The position numbers and the translations under genes are program-made. From positions 123,915,983 to 123,979,982 of the forward strand of contig OW121742.1 in assembly GCA_933228675.1 (NCBI GenBank): a stretch of DNA of 64,000 nt, given 5' to 3'. The DNA is from Stomorhina lunata. Lineage: Eukaryota; Arthropoda; Insecta; Diptera; Rhiniidae. Below, piece after piece: positions 35,905 through 47,180 of this stretch; the stretch's first letter is position 1, and the number at the start of each line of letters is the position of its first letter. The notes below the pieces were generated by a model. The model saw only the letters and a list, made by a program, of their open reading frames with translations, did no database searches and was not told where the DNA came from.

Positions 35905-37630
35905 ATTTTTTTTTATAGAAACATTTTTAATAAAAATATTTTTCTTTTTGAAAATTTTTCGATAAATTTTTATATCAAAAACTTTTCAAATTTTCTATGA
36001 AAAAATTTTTGATAAAATAATTTTTCTATAGAAAAATTTTTGTTGAAAAAGTTTTCTATAGAAAATTATTGACAAAAAATTTTCCATAGAAAAATTGTCT
36101 ATAGAAAAATTTTTGTTGAACAAATTTTGATACAAAATTTTCTATAGAAAAATTTTCAATAGAAAAATTTTTGTTGAAAAAATTTTCTAAGAAAAATTTT
36201 TGATAAAAAAATTTTTTTACAGAAAAATTTCTCTTAAACAATTTTTCAAAGAAAAAGTTTTCTTTAAAAAAAAATTCTATAGAAAATTTTTTGATAAAAA
36301 AGAATATCTATAGAAAAATTTTTGTTAAAAAAAAATTTCTATAAAAAATTTTTAATAAAAAAATTTTGGATCAAAATATTTTCTATAGAAAGATTATTGA
36401 TAAAAAAATTTTATATACAAAAATTTTTGATAAAAAATTTTGATGAAAAAATTTTCTATAGAAAAATTTTTTATAGAAAAATATTTGATAAAAAAATTTT
36501 CTATAGAAAAATATTTGATAAAAAAATTTTCTATAGAAAAATTTTTCATAAAAAATTTTCTATAGAAAAATTTTTCATAGAAATATTTTTGATAAAAAAA
36601 TTTTCTATAGAAAAATTTTTGATAAAAAAATTTCTATGGAAAAATTTTTGATAAAACAATTTTCTATAGAAACTTTTTCAACAAAAATTTTTCTATAGAA
36701 AAATATTTGATAAAAAAATTTTCTATAGAAAAATTTTTCATAAAAAATTTTCTATAGAAAAATTTTTCATAGAAATATTTTTGATAAAAAAATTTTCTAT
36801 TGAAAAAGTTTTGATAAAAAAATTTCTATGGAAAAATTTTTGATAAAACAATTTTCTATAGAAACTTTTTCAACAAAAATTTTTCTATAGAAAATCTCTT
36901 TATAAAAAATTTGTCTATAGAAAATTTTTCCATAGAAAAACATTTCCTATAAAAAAATTTTTGATAAAAAAATTTTCTTAGAAAAATTTATGGTAAAAAA
37001 TTTTCCATAAAAAATTTTTGATCAAAAAATTTTCTATAGAAAATTTTTTTATTAAAAGATTTTTAATAAACAAATTTTTTTATCAAAAATTTTTTTATAG
37101 AAATTTTTTTTATAAGAAATTTTGTATAGAAAATTTTTCAATAAAAATTTTTTTCTGTAAAAATTTTCTATAAAAATATTTTTCTATCAAAAAATTTTCA
37201 TTTTTGATAAAAAATATTTTCTATAGAAAAATTTTTGATAAGGGAAATTTTCCATAGAAAAATTTTTGAAAAAGGATTTTTCTATAGAAAAATATTTGAT
37301 AAAATTTTCTACAGAAAAATTTTTGTTGAACAAAATTTTCTATAGAAAAGTTTTTGTTGAACAAAATTTTCTATAGAAAAATTTTTCATACAAAAAAATT
37401 TTCTATAGAAAAATTTTTGATAAAAAAATTTTCTATAGAAAAGTATTCGCATTTGATTCCAAGTCTGAAATTGGAAAATTTTTTTTACGAAAAATTTTCT
37501 ACAGAAAATTTTCTATAGAAAAAAATTTTCTATAGAAAAAAATTTTTGATGAAAGAATTTACTATAGAAAATTTTTTGATAAATAAAATTCTGTAGAAAA
37601 ATTTTTGAAAAAAATATTTTAAGAAAATGT
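35905..37630 (+). repeat. S4 satellite core of the composite element
   Basis: Units TTTTCTATAGAAAAATTTTT and GATAAAAAA. A block at 36480-36660 is duplicated almost exactly at 36700-36880 (about 210 bp). The long frame at 36322-36651 is a satellite translation. Confidence 0.92.
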
Positions 37631-37953
37631 AGTAAAAAACTTTTTCTTTTTTAAACGTTAAACTACACATTGAAAAAATAACTATTTTAGTTAAAAGTAT
37701 ATAAAAAGGGCAACTCTGCCTACAATTTATTTGTTCTGTTCTCTTTGCGCCAACCCGTGGTTTTGACTGACTTTCAAAAAGTAAAAACTTAAGCTTTAAC
37801 AGTTTTTGCTTTAAATACTTTTTGCCTAAAATATGGTTAAGTATCTCCCTAATAACTCTTTCGAAATTAAGACAATTTGCTTCAGCCGATTTCTTAGTTT
37901 AGAAATTTTACCACGCCCTTTTGTTTGGTTATATTCCAGTAAATGAGACTGTA

Positions 37954-39094
37954 AAAATTTATAAATTATTATAAAACAAATAAAATTAAAAATAATTAGT
38001 AAAACAAAAGAAAAAAGCCGTTATTAAGCAGCAGGAGTAAAACTTTTTAGCATTTTAGCTTAGTAATTAAATAATAATAATGATAACAAAAAAAATATAT
38101 TAATTAATTATAATTAATAAGTAAAAAAGGAAGTAAAGAGAAAAATTAACAAAAAATTTCGAATTTAATTAATGATTAAGTCAAATATTGAACAAAAAAC
38201 AAAACAAAATATTAAATAAAAAATATATATTATATATTATTATTATATTATAGCAAGTAGGAGAAAAAAAAACTTAAAATTACAAATAACAAATTAAAAA
38301 TATTATTAAATATTAATAATAGGAAAAATATATATTATTTATTATGAAAAAAAATTAAACCAAAAAAAATCATTTTTTAAAAAACCTTTTTATTAAATTA
38401 AACAAAAAAAAAACAAAAAATTCAACACATTAAAGGTTTAACAAACAATATATCATTTTTCTATTATTATTAATATAAAAAACCTAAAAAATATTTAAAT
38501 AAAAAATTTAACTAAAAAATCAAGAAAATAAAAATTAAATTAAAAACAAAAAAAAATTGTTATAAAATTATTTTTTTGTTATATAAAAATTTGAAAAAAA
38601 AACAAAACATTTCTTTAATTACATTTCTTAAATTAATAAAAAAAACAATTTTTTGTTACAAAACTAAAACAGTATTTTGTTAAATATTCCATTTCCCTTT
38701 TGCTTCTTTAGTCCTCAGTTCTTTTTTTTTTTCTTATAATTTTATAAAATTATAAAAAAACTAAAAATAAAATTTATTAAATAAACCTTAAAAACCAAGA
38801 AAAACTTAGACTTAGCTGCTTACAAATAATTATAAAAAATAAAATAAATACAGGTATTTGCTAACAAATAATTAATTAAACAAAATATTATATATTAATT
38901 AAATTAAACTTATATAAAAACAAAAATTTATTAAAACTTAAACTTAAAAAAACAAAAAACAATAATTATATTTGCACATTATTATTATTATAAATTATAA
39001 AAAAAAAACTAAAATTATATAAACATTTTGTATAAGTTTTAAGTTATTTTTAGTTAGTTCAAAAATTTAGGTTAATTGAAAAGGGGTCATATAT
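37954..39094 (+). other. A-rich repeat-poor block 2
   Basis: Resumes the A-biased texture of 33914-34734 immediately after the composite element, supporting the view that the element split one continuous A-rich region. No coding sequence. Confidence 0.5.
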
Positions 39095-41480
39095 GTTTTA
39101 AATTATATTATAATAACATTATAATGCGTTATAATAGATTATAATGATGCTTTATAATATATTATAATCTCAATATAATGCATTGTAATACATTTTAATT
39201 CACATAATGCGTTATAATATATTATAATTGCATTATAATGCGTTATAACACATTATTTTTGCATTGTTTTAAGTTATAATGCGAGATTTCCCATAACAAT
39301 GCATTATAATACATTATAGTCCTGTTATAATGCATTATAATCGCATTATAATGAATTATAATACAATATAATGTCATTATAATGCGTTATAATACATTAT
39401 AACACCATTATGAAGCTTTGTATTACATTATAATCACATTATAATGCACTAAAATATATTATAATCGCATTTCAATGCGTTTTTATACATAATAATCTTA
39501 TTATAATTGCATTACATGCAATACATTAAAAATTTCATTAGAAGAAGTTATAAAGCATTATAATTTTATTGTAATGCTTTATAATACATTATAATCTCAA
39601 TATAATGCGTTGTAATACATTTTAATTCACTATAATGCGTTATAATACATTATAATTGCATTATAATGCGTTATAATACATTATTTTTGCATTGTTTTAA
39701 GTTATAATGCGAGATTTCCCATTACAATGCATTATAATACATTATAATCCTGTTGTAATGCATTATAATCGCATTATAATGCATTATAATACAATATTAT
39801 CTCATTTTAAAGCGTTATAATACATTATAATACCATTATGAAGCTTTGTATTACATTATAATCACATTTTAATGCACTAAAATATATTATAATCGCATTT
39901 CAATGCGTTTTTATACATAATAAAATCTTATTATAATTGCATTACATGCAATACATTAAAAATTTCATTAGAAGAAGTTATATATATATTAAAAATGCAT
40001 TATAATGCTTTATAATACATTATAATCTCAATATAATGCGTTGTAATACATTATTTTTGCATTGTTTTAAGTTATAATGCGAGATTTCCCATTACAATGC
40101 ATTATAATACATTATAATCCTGTTATAATGCATTATAATCGCATTATAATGCATTATAATACAATATTATCTCATTTTAATGCGTTATAACACATTATAA
40201 TACCATTATGAAGCTTTGTATTACATTATAATCACATTTTAATGCACTAAAATATATTAGAATCGCATTTCAATGCGTTTTTATACATAATAATCTTATT
40301 ATAACTGCATTACAATGCGTTATATTACATTAAAAATTTCATTAGAATAAGTTATAAAGCATTATAATTTTATTATAATGCGTTATAATATATTATAAAT
40401 GCATTAGAAAGCTTTATAATACATTACAATTTCAATATAATGCGTTTTAATACATTTTAATTTACTATAATGCGTTGTAATATATTATAATTGCATTATA
40501 AGGCGTTATAATACATTATTTTTGCATTGTTTTAATTTATAATGCGTGATTTCTCATTACAATGCGTTATAATACATTATAGTCTTGTTATAATGCATTA
40601 TAATGCATTATAATACATTATAATCTCATTATAATGCGTTATAATACATTATAATCTCATTATAATCACATTATAATATGTAATAATACATTATAATAGC
40701 ATTATAACACATTATAATTTCTTTATTATACATTATAATGCGTTATATCATATTCTAACTCATAATAATTCATTATAATACAATTATGATGCGTTATAAT
40801 ACATTATAATATCATTATTAAGCGTTAGAATACATTATCGTATCGATATAATGCGTTATAATACATTAAGTTGTCATTATAATGCGTTAAAATACATTAT
40901 AATCGTATTATCATGCGTTTAAGTACATTATAATTGCATTATAATGCATTATAATGAATTATAATCGCATTATAATGCGTTAAAATACATTATAATTGCA
41001 TTATAACACATTATAACTCGTCATAATTCATTATAATACAATTGTAATGCTTTATAATGCATTATCATGTATTTTAATGCATTATAATACTATAATAATA
41101 AGTTAGAATACATTTATAATGCTATTTATTACATTATAATACAATTGTAATGGGTTATATAACATTCTAACACAATAACAATGCGTTATTATACAAAAAT
41201 TTACCATTATAATGCATTATAATACATTACAATACATTATAATATCATTATAATGCAATATAGTGCATTATAAAATTATTGTAATGCATTGTAATACATT
41301 GACACTCCGTTATAATGCGTTACAATACATTACGTTCTTATTATGACGCGTTATTATAAATAACATGCTTTTATAATGCATTATAAAATTTTACTTTAAT
41401 ACATTATAATCCAATTACATCCAATAATCCAAGTACATTATAATCGCATTTAAATGATTTGCTATAAATTATAATCGTAT
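39095..41480 (-). repeat. S3 satellite, inverted, with higher-order repeats
   Basis: The unit is the reverse complement of intron-2 S3: GCGTTATAATACATTATAAT then CGCATTATAAT. A higher-order unit is visible from repeated markers: GCGAGATTTCCCATTACAATG (or close variants) near 39280, 39708 and 40080, and GCATTTCAATGCGTTTTTAT near 39470, 39897 and 40267. Spacings are roughly 370-430 bp. Confidence 0.92.
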
Positions 41481-41685
41481 TATAATGCGTTTAAGTTCAC
41501 TATAATAATGTGTTATAAAACGAGGGTTTTCTTTAATGTTTCGAGCTTAGGAAAACCAATTTAATATTTATAATCAAAACAAACTTTACTACTACTTATT
41601 CAAAACGCTCGTTTGAACCACTTTCGGAAACACTTTTCCAATTCCAATTAAGGTTGCTCCAAAACAAATCGTATGGCTCATTGTA

Positions 41686-41812
41686 GTGCTGTTTATATAA
41701 CATAAGCGGCTGACGGTTGAGGGAAATTTATATGTATTTTGTTTCTGTTAAAATAACAAAACACTTACAAATTTCAGTCTATCGACAGCTGCTTGTGTTA
41801 TATAAACAGCAC
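41686..41812. repeat. Short inverted repeat, possible MITE
   Basis: GTGCTGTTTATATAACATAA (continuing GCGGCTG) at 41686-41712 and CAGCTGC then TTGTGTTATATAAACAGCAC at 41786-41812 form 27-bp arms with two mismatches, separated by 73 bp. The open frame at 41717-42124 begins inside it and has no recognised domain. Confidence 0.7.
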
Positions 41813-42227
41813 ATAAAACTATGTTTCGAGCACTCAAAATGCCCTTATCTGAGCCGATGTGTGCAAGCTGGTATTGTTGTGCTGGATAATGATCCATTTT
41901 TGGTAGTTGGTTTCTCTTATTACCCCAAAGACTTCTGGCTAAACAAAGGTTGTGTGTCATTCAGTATTGACTGTTCTAAGTCGCAGTCTACGAAACTTTT
42001 CCAGAATATGCTATCATCAGTCAATATTTTTATTTCATTTCAACTACGTTCTCTGTTCTCATTGTGGTCTTTATGTGGTCTTTGGTTGAAGTCTTTTCCT
42101 ACTGCCTTGTGGGTTTCAGTTTAGGGCTTATAGACTTAATTCATCTGAACTTTTCCTATAGTGTTATTGAATTATTCAAATGGAATCGATTTGCCTTATT
42201 TTCCATCACCAGATTTTCAATGTGAAC

Positions 42228-42537
42228 CGGCGTGGTATAGCAGGTTAGTCATCCGCCTAGCATACCAGAGGTCCAAGTTCAATCCCTGGCCAGACTCACT
42301 TGAAAAAATAAATTTTCAAAAAAAGGTGGTTCACCTCATAACTCAGCTAGCCACTGGTTATTGAGTATAAGGCTATGTAAAACTTCTCTAACTAATGCAT
42401 TCGCCGTTCGGAGCCGGTGTTAAAACGTAGGTCCCTTTCAATGAGTCTAAAAATAGAATCGGGTGCAGCTCATTGTCTGAGAGAAGTACCAATTGTTGTT
42501 CCAATTGGAATGTTGTCGGGGAATTATATATATATAG
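42228..42537 (+). mobile_element. tRNA-derived SINE
   Basis: The head has an A-box-like TATAGCAGGTTAGT (42236-42249), an anticodon-like CCGCCTAGCATACC and a B-box AAGTTCAATCC (42275-42285). The body contains CGCCGTTCGGAGCCGGTGTT and AACGTAGGTCCC, which match a body segment I recall from many insect tRNA-SINEs. It ends in a short (TA)n tail. Head, body and tail in order on the plus strand support a nearly full-length copy. Confidence 0.7.
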
Positions 42538-43564
42538 ATTTTCAATATTTAGCCTATGCAAAGTTTTACGAAGCCCTTTTATTTACAGCTTAGTGCTGTT
42601 GTCGACCTATCCCACAGCTATAGAACATTCTCGATAAAACGCTTGATAAGCTTAAAAAGCTCATTTTTGTTTTCATTAAAATAATCGACGATTCCCAGTC
42701 CCTAATTTGAAAAACGCACTGTTTGCCTTAACAACTCTGAAGAAATCAAACTTCCAATCAATTGCATATCCTTATGTTTAGTAGACATAAGACAGCTAAC
42801 GTCAGCATAATCGAAGTCTTCAAGGTATTGGATCTATTGCCAATGGGTAAATCTGTAAAATGGAAATGTCGTCTTTTATTTTTAAGGTAACCCTAACGCC
42901 GTGGTAGGCACAAAGTGAACTTCTGATTGTATTGGTGGTTCTACAAAAAAGAGACTAAGAAAACATAAATATTTTCTTGTCCTCTATTTAATGTGTTCTA
43001 TTGTTGAAAATTCTAAAATAAAGCGACAAAGAACCTCATTCATTGACTGCTATCATAATGTTACGTTTTTCCTTTAAAAAAGCGCAAGGAATTCTTTTTG
43101 CAAACAACCGTTAACAAAATTAAAACACTTAAAGTAGTTTTCCAAAGTAATACCTTTATTAACTTTAGAGCTGCGATCGGCAAAAGCTAACCCGAGGGCA
43201 TTTATCTTTTTTGTTTCCACACATATTGCTCACACAGATAGGAAAAAGATAACGATTGTTTATCTTAGGTTAAATCATTATCTCATGAGCATTCAAACAA
43301 ACAGGTTGTGTTGTTAGTATCTTACTAACAAAACAACTTGTTTGTTTGAATTGATTGCAAGAGTGAAATACAAAAATAACCCACACAAACACAAGATGCA
43401 ATAGTATTATTTTGCGGGATACTGCTTTGGAGTTAATCACTTAAAACACACTTTCACAAAAACTGTAAACAAACTTCACAAAACTGCTTTACAAATGTTC
43501 ATAGTCACACTTTTCTATTATACGCATCTCAATTAAAACTGTTCGCACAATACTCGTCCATCGG

Positions 43565-43573
43565 CCTTATATA
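43565..43573 (-). promoter_or_regulatory. TATA-box-like core promoter on the minus strand
   Basis: The minus strand reads CTATATAAGGCCGATGG. About 30 bp downstream the sequence resembles a fly 5'UTR (CAGTTTTAATTGAG, GTGAAGTTTGTTTACAG). Upstream minus-strand sequence from about 43860 is CT- and GA-rich. This could be an LTR or gene promoter, but no open frame follows. Confidence 0.3.
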
Positions 43574-43946
43574 GTAGAGAAGAGAGTTTTTAGCAATTTC
43601 TGAAGACGTTAACAAAGATCTACTGTCGTTGATTACACTAACAATGTGGCTTACGAAAGTTCATTCATGTTCCAATACATTCTCACATGATCAAGAACAC
43701 TCTCACACATACGTTGTACAAACAGATTATCTGAATTTAACAGTAACAGAGAGAGAGAGAATGTAGATAAAAGAGAAAATGTTGCTATACTCTTTACAGT
43801 AAATAAGAGAAACATGTTGCTCTGTTTATAGACATAAACAGAATAACAACAACACCAACAGAAACATCTAGAAAGCGAGGGGAAGAATTATAAGCAGTGA
43901 ACTTTGCACAATGAGACGGATATGTTTAAAATTCGTCACAATACAA

Positions 43947-44105
43947 ATGAGTATTTTTTGTATTTTAGTTTGTTTTTTATTTTTGGTTTGTGTTGTGCAT
44001 GTGAAAATAACGACTGGTGCTAGGCCCCTAGAAGCTAACTTGCCGATCTACCGTAATATCGTTAGGGCAATGATCGGCAAGTTTGTCTGTTCTCGCACAT
44101 CATAA
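43947..44105 (+). CDS. Possible small secreted peptide, 52 residues
   Basis: The frame opens at 43911, but the ATG at 43947 has a near-ideal fly context (TACAAATG). It encodes MSIFCILVCFLFLVCVVHV, a classic signal-peptide or membrane segment, then KITTGARPLEANLPIYRN, IVRAMIGKFVCSRTS and stop. A TATA-like ATTATAAGC lies at 43888-43896, about 55 bp upstream, and AATAAA lies at about 44211. After a cut near TTGA the peptide would be short and basic with one Cys. I recognise no family. It sits inside an inverted-repeat-bounded element and its 3' end overlaps dyads, so chance or transposon origin is quite possible. Confidence 0.3.
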   Translation: MSIFCILVCFLFLVCVVHVKITTGARPLEANLPIYRNIVRAMIGKFVCSRTS

Positions 44106-44139
44106 ATGTCCCTGAGAAGAACAGACGAACAGCCTAACG
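44037..44139. repeat. Nested inverted repeats at the end of the small ORF
   Basis: Three dyads overlap: AACTTGCCGATC (44037-44048) with GATCGGCAAGTT (44072-44083); GTTTGTCTGTTCT (44081-44093) with AGAACAGACGAAC (44118-44130); CGTTAGG (44060-44066) with CCTAACG (44133-44139). The first excludes full formation of the third, so alternative folds are possible. Confidence 0.75.
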
Positions 44140-44408
44140 AAATTCGTTTTATGAAAACTACGCCCACGATTAAATTCAGATTGTGCTCTATAGTAAATTC
44201 ACTTCGAAAGTAATAAAAAAATGATGGCATGAATATATTCTAAAGTTTATTTCAAATTTTGAACGAAATTACTCTAAACAACAGAAAGAGAGTTCCTAAC
44301 GTTTTAAGGACTACATACGAAGGGATGGTCAAAAATACCCAAATTTTCTATAGAAATATCAGCTACAACATTGGTATTATCTAAACTCGAAACATAAAAT
44401 AAAACCCT

Positions 44409-45458
44409 AGTACTTAATAAAACATCTCCATAGACCCCTTTTATATTAAGTTTTTTTTTTCAATTTCTTTCTTTCTTCTTTCAAAAAAATGTACAAACAT
44501 CTTATAAATTATTTTTATTTTATTAAAAATTTTAATAAAATTAAAAATCTACAGCTAAATAAGCCAAATAATTAAACAAAAAAAAATTAATTAAAAAAAA
44601 TAATCTAAATGCATTAACAAACCAAAAATTATAATAATTTTCTTTTTACAAAAAAAAACACTAAAAATGTAATAAATGCAAAAAATGGAAACAAAATTTA
44701 TAATTAGAATTTAAAACTATTAACCAAATAAATTATTATTCTTATTATTAGATTATTAACTTATTATAAAACAACAAATATTTAAGATAATTTTATTAAA
44801 AAGCTGCTTGTTTTGTTATAATTTTGTAGAAAATCTCATTAATTTTTATAAAAGTGCAATAATTTTTTTAAAAATTTTTTAATTTTTCGTTTTTGTAAAC
44901 AATTTTTAATTTTTCTAAACAATTTCTATTTTATTTAATTTTTATAAACTTCTATTTTTTTAATAAAATAAAAATAAAACAAATCAAAAAACCTTTGGGC
45001 AAAGGTTTCCGTCCGTTATAATTTAAATTTAAACAAAACAAATAATTATTAAACAAGCTCTTTTTTAGGTTATGATCAATTGATTAAAAAAGATATATAA
45101 AAGCCTTACAAAATTATGTTGAACTTTTAAGTTTGATATTTTTTTAAAATTTGCGTTCTTTTTGCTAAAGTTTCCATAAAAATCAATCAAATAATGATCC
45201 AGAATTTGTTTAATTATGAGAAAGCTTTTAAGCCGAACAAAGCCTTTTGAAAGGAATAAATATGTTTACGAAAGTCTTAATTGTGAAAAGCTTTATTTAT
45301 AGCTGTTTTGGTTTTAAAGCTTTAAAGAACTTATAAATCATTGAAAGCTTTACTTTGTTACCATTTAACTTGCAGAAGAATCAAAGAAGAAATCATTTAT
45401 AATTTTAAAGCTTTTGAAAGCATAATATTTATAGCTTCAAAACCTAGTTACTCTGGCT
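44409..45458 (+). other. A-rich repeat-poor block 3
   Basis: A-biased, UTR-like texture to about 45060, then AAGCTTT-rich sequence like that at 1-1075. Nothing coding. Confidence 0.5.
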
Positions 45459-45707
45459 CGGAGCCGTCCAGCTCTACAGCACAATGTGCGAACTTTGACA
45501 AAAGAGCTTTTGAGATTTTACACCGACACACTATGTATGAGCAAACCGCACTTATGTTTGTATCGCTCACACTTACGTAAAATTGTCTTTGCAAAGTCAG
45601 TGAATTTTTCGCTCGATTATATGAAGAGAAATGTAAATCTGGCAACTCAGACAGTAAGAGCTTTCAAAGCTGCTTACCACAAATGGAAATGTCAATGTAT
45701 GTGCTTT
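45459..45707. mobile_element. Repeat D, single copy joined to S4 satellite
   Basis: Begins CGGAGCCGTCCAGCTCTACA and includes GCACAATGTGCGAACTTTGA, TTGTCTTTGCAAAGTCAGTG and AAGAGCTTTCAAAGCTGCTT. It aligns along its length with 63641-63903 and, for the first 70 bp, with 63928-64000. The left edge is sharp and the right edge becomes S4 satellite. Open frames on both strands here have no family match. Confidence 0.75.
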
Positions 45708-47180
45708 TCTGTTCTAGTTTCTATAAAAAATTTTGATAAAAAAATTTTCAATGGAAAAATTTTTTATAGAAAAATTAAAAAAAAAAATTTCTATAAAAAA
45801 ATTTTCTATAAAAAAGTTTTCTATAAAAAAAAAGAATTGGATAGAAAAATTTTTTATAAAATATGTTCTATAGAAAAATTTTTGATAAAAAAAAAAAATT
45901 CTATAAAAAAATTTTCTATCAAAAGATTTTAAAAAAAAATTCTATAGAAAATAAATTTCTGATAAAAAATTTTTCATAGAAAAATTTTTGATAAAAAAAA
46001 TGTTCTATAGAAAAATTTTTTATCAAAAAAAAAATTTTTTTTTTAATTTTTTATCAAAAAAAATTTTTTATCAAAAAAAATTTTTATAGAAATTTTTTTT
46101 AAATTTTCTATAGAAAAATTTTGGATCAAATATTTTTTGATAAAAAATATTCTAAAGAAAACTTTTTATTAAAAAAATTTTCCATAGAAAAATTTTTGAA
46201 ATTTTCTATAGAAAAATTTTTGAAATTTTCTATAGAAAATTTCTGATAAATTTTTGAAGAAAAATTTTAGATAAAGATTTCCAAAATTTTCTAGAGAAAA
46301 ATTTAAGATAAAAAAATTTTTGATATAAAAATTTTTTATAGAAAATTCTTTTATCAATTTTTGATAAAAAATTCTTTTATCAATTTTTGATAAAAAAAAA
46401 AACTCTATAAAAAAATTTTTGATAACAGAATTTTCCCATAGAAAAATTTTTGATAAAAAAAAAATTTCCTATAGAAAAATTTTTAATAAAAAAATTTTCT
46501 ATAAAAAATATTTGGAATATTTGGAAAATTTTGATGTTAAAAAAATCGTTAGAAAATTTTCTATAAAAAAAATTTTATCAAAAAAATTTTGTATAGAAAA
46601 ATTTTTAATAAAAAAAACTTCTGATAAAAATTTTTCATAGAAAAATAAAAAAAAATTTCTATAGAAAAAATGTTTATCAAAAAAAAAATTTTATAGAATT
46701 TTTTTTTAAATTTTCTATAGAAAAATTTTGAATCAAAAAATATTTTTTGATAAAAAAATATTCTAAAGTAAACTTTTTATTAAAAAAATTTCCATAGAAA
46801 AAATTTGATATTTTCTATAGAAACATTTTTGAAATTTTCTATAGAAAAATTTTTCAAATTTTCTATAGAATAATTTTTGATAAATTTTTGAAGAAAAATT
46901 TTAGATAAAGATTTCCAAAATTTTCTAGAGAAAAATTTAAGATAAAAAAATTTTTGATATAAAAATTTTTTATAGAAAATTCTTTTATCTATTTTGGTTA
47001 AAAAAAATTTCTATAAAAAAATTTTGATAAAAGAATTTTCCTATAGAAAAATTTTTGATAAAAAAAATTTTCCTATAGAAAAATTTTTGATAAAAAAATT
47101 TACTATACAAAATATTTGGACTTTAAAAAAGTTTTCATTAAAAAAAATTTTTTAAATTTTTAATAAAAAAAACTTTTGAT
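45708..47180 (+). repeat. S4 satellite next to repeat D
   Basis: Degenerate TTTCTATAGAAAAATTTTT and GATAAAAAA units. A block of about 600 bp is duplicated: ATTTTCTAGAGAAAAATTTA occurs near 46290 and 46920, with similar flanks. Confidence 0.88.

Larger units (their letters stand above)
34737..37951 (+). mobile_element. Complete composite element: TA sites, CAGT ends, ~200-bp inverted repeats, satellite core
   Basis: The left end is TA|CAGTCGGATTTACTG at 34735-34751 and the right end is CAGTAAATGAGACTG|TA at 37937-37953. The inverted repeats extend inward for about 200 bp (AATATAACCAAACAAAA, AAGAAATCGGCTGAAGCAAA and TTTTTACTTTTTG are shared, with scattered differences). Inside lie end A (34947-35260), a nested MITE (35261-35888), S4 satellite (35905-37630) and end B (37640-37757). 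No transposase frame is visible, so it is non-autonomous. TA target duplication plus CAGT termini is Tc1/mariner-like, whereas long inverted repeats with satellite resemble Foldback design. Confidence 0.75.
41523..44408. mobile_element. 2.9-kb segment bounded by AGGGTTTT inverted repeats
   Basis: Left end AGGGTTTTCTTTAATGTTTC, right end reverse-complemented AGGGTTTTATTTTATGTTTC, both followed by GAG[C/T]TTAG and ending ACCAAT. The interior is much less AT-rich than the surroundings and holds a SINE, a short hairpin, a possible peptide ORF and promoter-like sequence. I could not define a target-site duplication, so the superfamily is open. Confidence 0.55.

Noticed and set aside
41717..42124. 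135-residue frame in the 2.9-kb element as a transposase fragment
   Set aside because: No DDE/DDD-like or zinc-finger pattern, and the frame starts inside a short inverted repeat.
44060..44139. microRNA-like hairpin
   Set aside because: The outer and inner stems are separated by a 14-versus-2-nt asymmetry and a competing dyad, which is poor for a miRNA precursor.
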